Assembly (NCBI RefSeq): GCF_046630445.1
Contig: NC_092335.1
Location: 314,574,501 to 314,638,500 of the forward strand
Direction: 5' to 3'
DNA length: 64,000 nucleotides
DNA from: Rutidosis leptorrhynchoides
Lineage: Eukaryota > Streptophyta > Magnoliopsida > Asterales > Asteraceae
Shown here: positions 63,246-64,000 of the stretch, in pieces
How the letters are laid out: the number at the start of each line of letters is the position of its first letter
Numbering within the stretch: the stretch's first letter is position 1
The notes under the pieces: generated by a model
Seen by the model: only the letters and a program-made list of their open reading frames with translations
What the model was told of the DNA's origin: nothing
Database searches by the model: none
Program-made: the position numbers and the translations under genes

Positions 63246-64000
63246 ATGATTGAATGTGTGGTGAATAGCAGGTCTATTGGCATATCTATATATAGTGGGT
63301 TGAATGATATTTTTAAAAGTTGTAAAGATTTCTTTGAGTTAATTAGGAGCATATAATTACCAAAAATAGTGCAGAATAATTGTAATATGGCTGTAGATTT
63401 TATTTTTCCTGCAAATCACAAATAACTGTGATTATGTTTTAGGCGTATTTGATATATCATTAAAATTATGCAAGATTATACAATTAATATGCATTTATTA
63501 TAAAACAATGACAATATATGCTAACAGTTTAGGAATACCTGTCACAAGTTTAATCAAATTTTGCCTCTTGTAAATAGACCTGTATGCATAAACAATATAT
63601 TACACACACATAAACTGTGATTATGTTTTAGGCGTATTTGATATATAATTAAAATTATGCAACATTAAACCTTTATATGCATTTATTATAAATCAATGAC
63701 AATATATGCTAAGAGATTAGGAATACCTGTCACAAGTTTAATCAAATTCTTCCTCTTGTAAATAGACCTGCAGTATGCATAAACTATATAATAAATTAGA
63801 CTCACAAATAATAGCCGACCACTGAAACTATATAAAAATTACAACTATTTTATATATCATTATATGTAAGATATCACCTCACTGGTCATCACTGTTATAA
63901 AATTATTAGACCTTAAATATCATTGTAATCATTTTAATTCAGACTCACATGTCCTGATTCAGATTCAAATAAGGAATTAAAACAAGCTCACAAATCAAAA
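63246..64000. other. Upstream region of the second RPA-like gene with a 189-bp tandem duplication
   Basis: TATATATAG (minus strand) at 63286-63295 lies about 45 bases before the ATG. Segments 63425-63600 and 63614-63792 are tandem copies, each with the shared words TTATGTTTTAGGCGTATTTG and ACCTGTCACAAGTTTAATCA. No gene is seen to the right edge. Confidence 0.7.

Larger units (their letters stand above)
46560..64000 (-). mobile_element. Autonomous-type Helitron with Rep-helicase, two RPA-like genes and a captured TGA gene (5' end outside window)
   Basis: The 3' terminus reads, on the minus strand, ACCCGCGATTTCGCGGGT (hairpin), CTTTAA, CTAG, then T: the Helitron signature of a GC-rich hairpin about 6-10 bases before CTRR, inserted before T. 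All recognised genes to the right edge lie on the minus strand and fit a plant Helitron: a multi-exon Rep/helicase gene and RPA70-like genes. No 5' TC terminus could be identified before 64000, so the element is longer than 17.4 kb or a second element starts near the edge. It inserted beside exon 2 of the decayed host gene. Confidence 0.85.

Overview
The window is plant nuclear DNA, most likely from a eudicot of the daisy family (Asteraceae). The family call is an inference from how the retroelement and Helitron sequences look; no database was searched. It is AT-rich, full of microsatellites, and carries one intact ordinary host gene, one decayed host gene, and a large body of mobile DNA.

Layout. 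(1) 1-26946 is a nested stack of LTR retroelements. An outer minus-strand Ty3/gypsy element (family C: LTR, primer site, upstream ORF, gag) is interrupted by two plus-strand elements of a second Ty3/gypsy family (A). One A element enters from the left edge and ends at 4515. The other is complete from end to end, 6769-20233, with 3.46-kb LTRs and the target duplication TTACA. The C LTR lies in another LTR fragment (D), which in turn adjoins a second, truncated C-type LTR. (2) 26977-28105 is a decayed PIF/Harbinger transposase. (3) 28759-29847 is an intact single-exon GT14 (Core-2/I-branching type) glycosyltransferase gene, the clearest ordinary host gene. (4) 29848-33443 is mostly intergenic, with one long inverted-repeat element. 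(5) 33444-44466 is an 11-kb large retrotransposon derivative (B): 3.5-kb LTRs full of ATT and TA arrays and a tRNA-like segment, around a 3.9-kb interior without gag-pol. (6) 45039-46438 holds the first two exons of a decayed conserved plant gene. (7) From 46560 to beyond the right edge runs a minus-strand Helitron: an intron-containing Rep-helicase gene with AT-hook repeats, two RPA70-like single-strand DNA-binding protein genes, and, just inside the 3' terminus, a captured TGA-type bZIP-DOG1 transcription-factor gene whose six traced exons are all in phase.

Two observations stand out. Complete element A carries an open 230-codon F-box/Sel1-like ORF between its upstream acidic ORF and gag, where family C has only about 300 bases. 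The Helitron carries an apparently intact TGA-like transcription-factor reading frame in the same orientation as its own replication genes. Further structure includes a roughly 165-bp block that is strongly conserved between A LTRs and the interior of B, a repeated motif shared by the upstream regions of the Helitron Rep and RPA genes, twin 16-20 bp palindromes next to a TATA box in LTR D, and a hairpin motif that recurs upstream of gag and resembles the 3' LTR junction.
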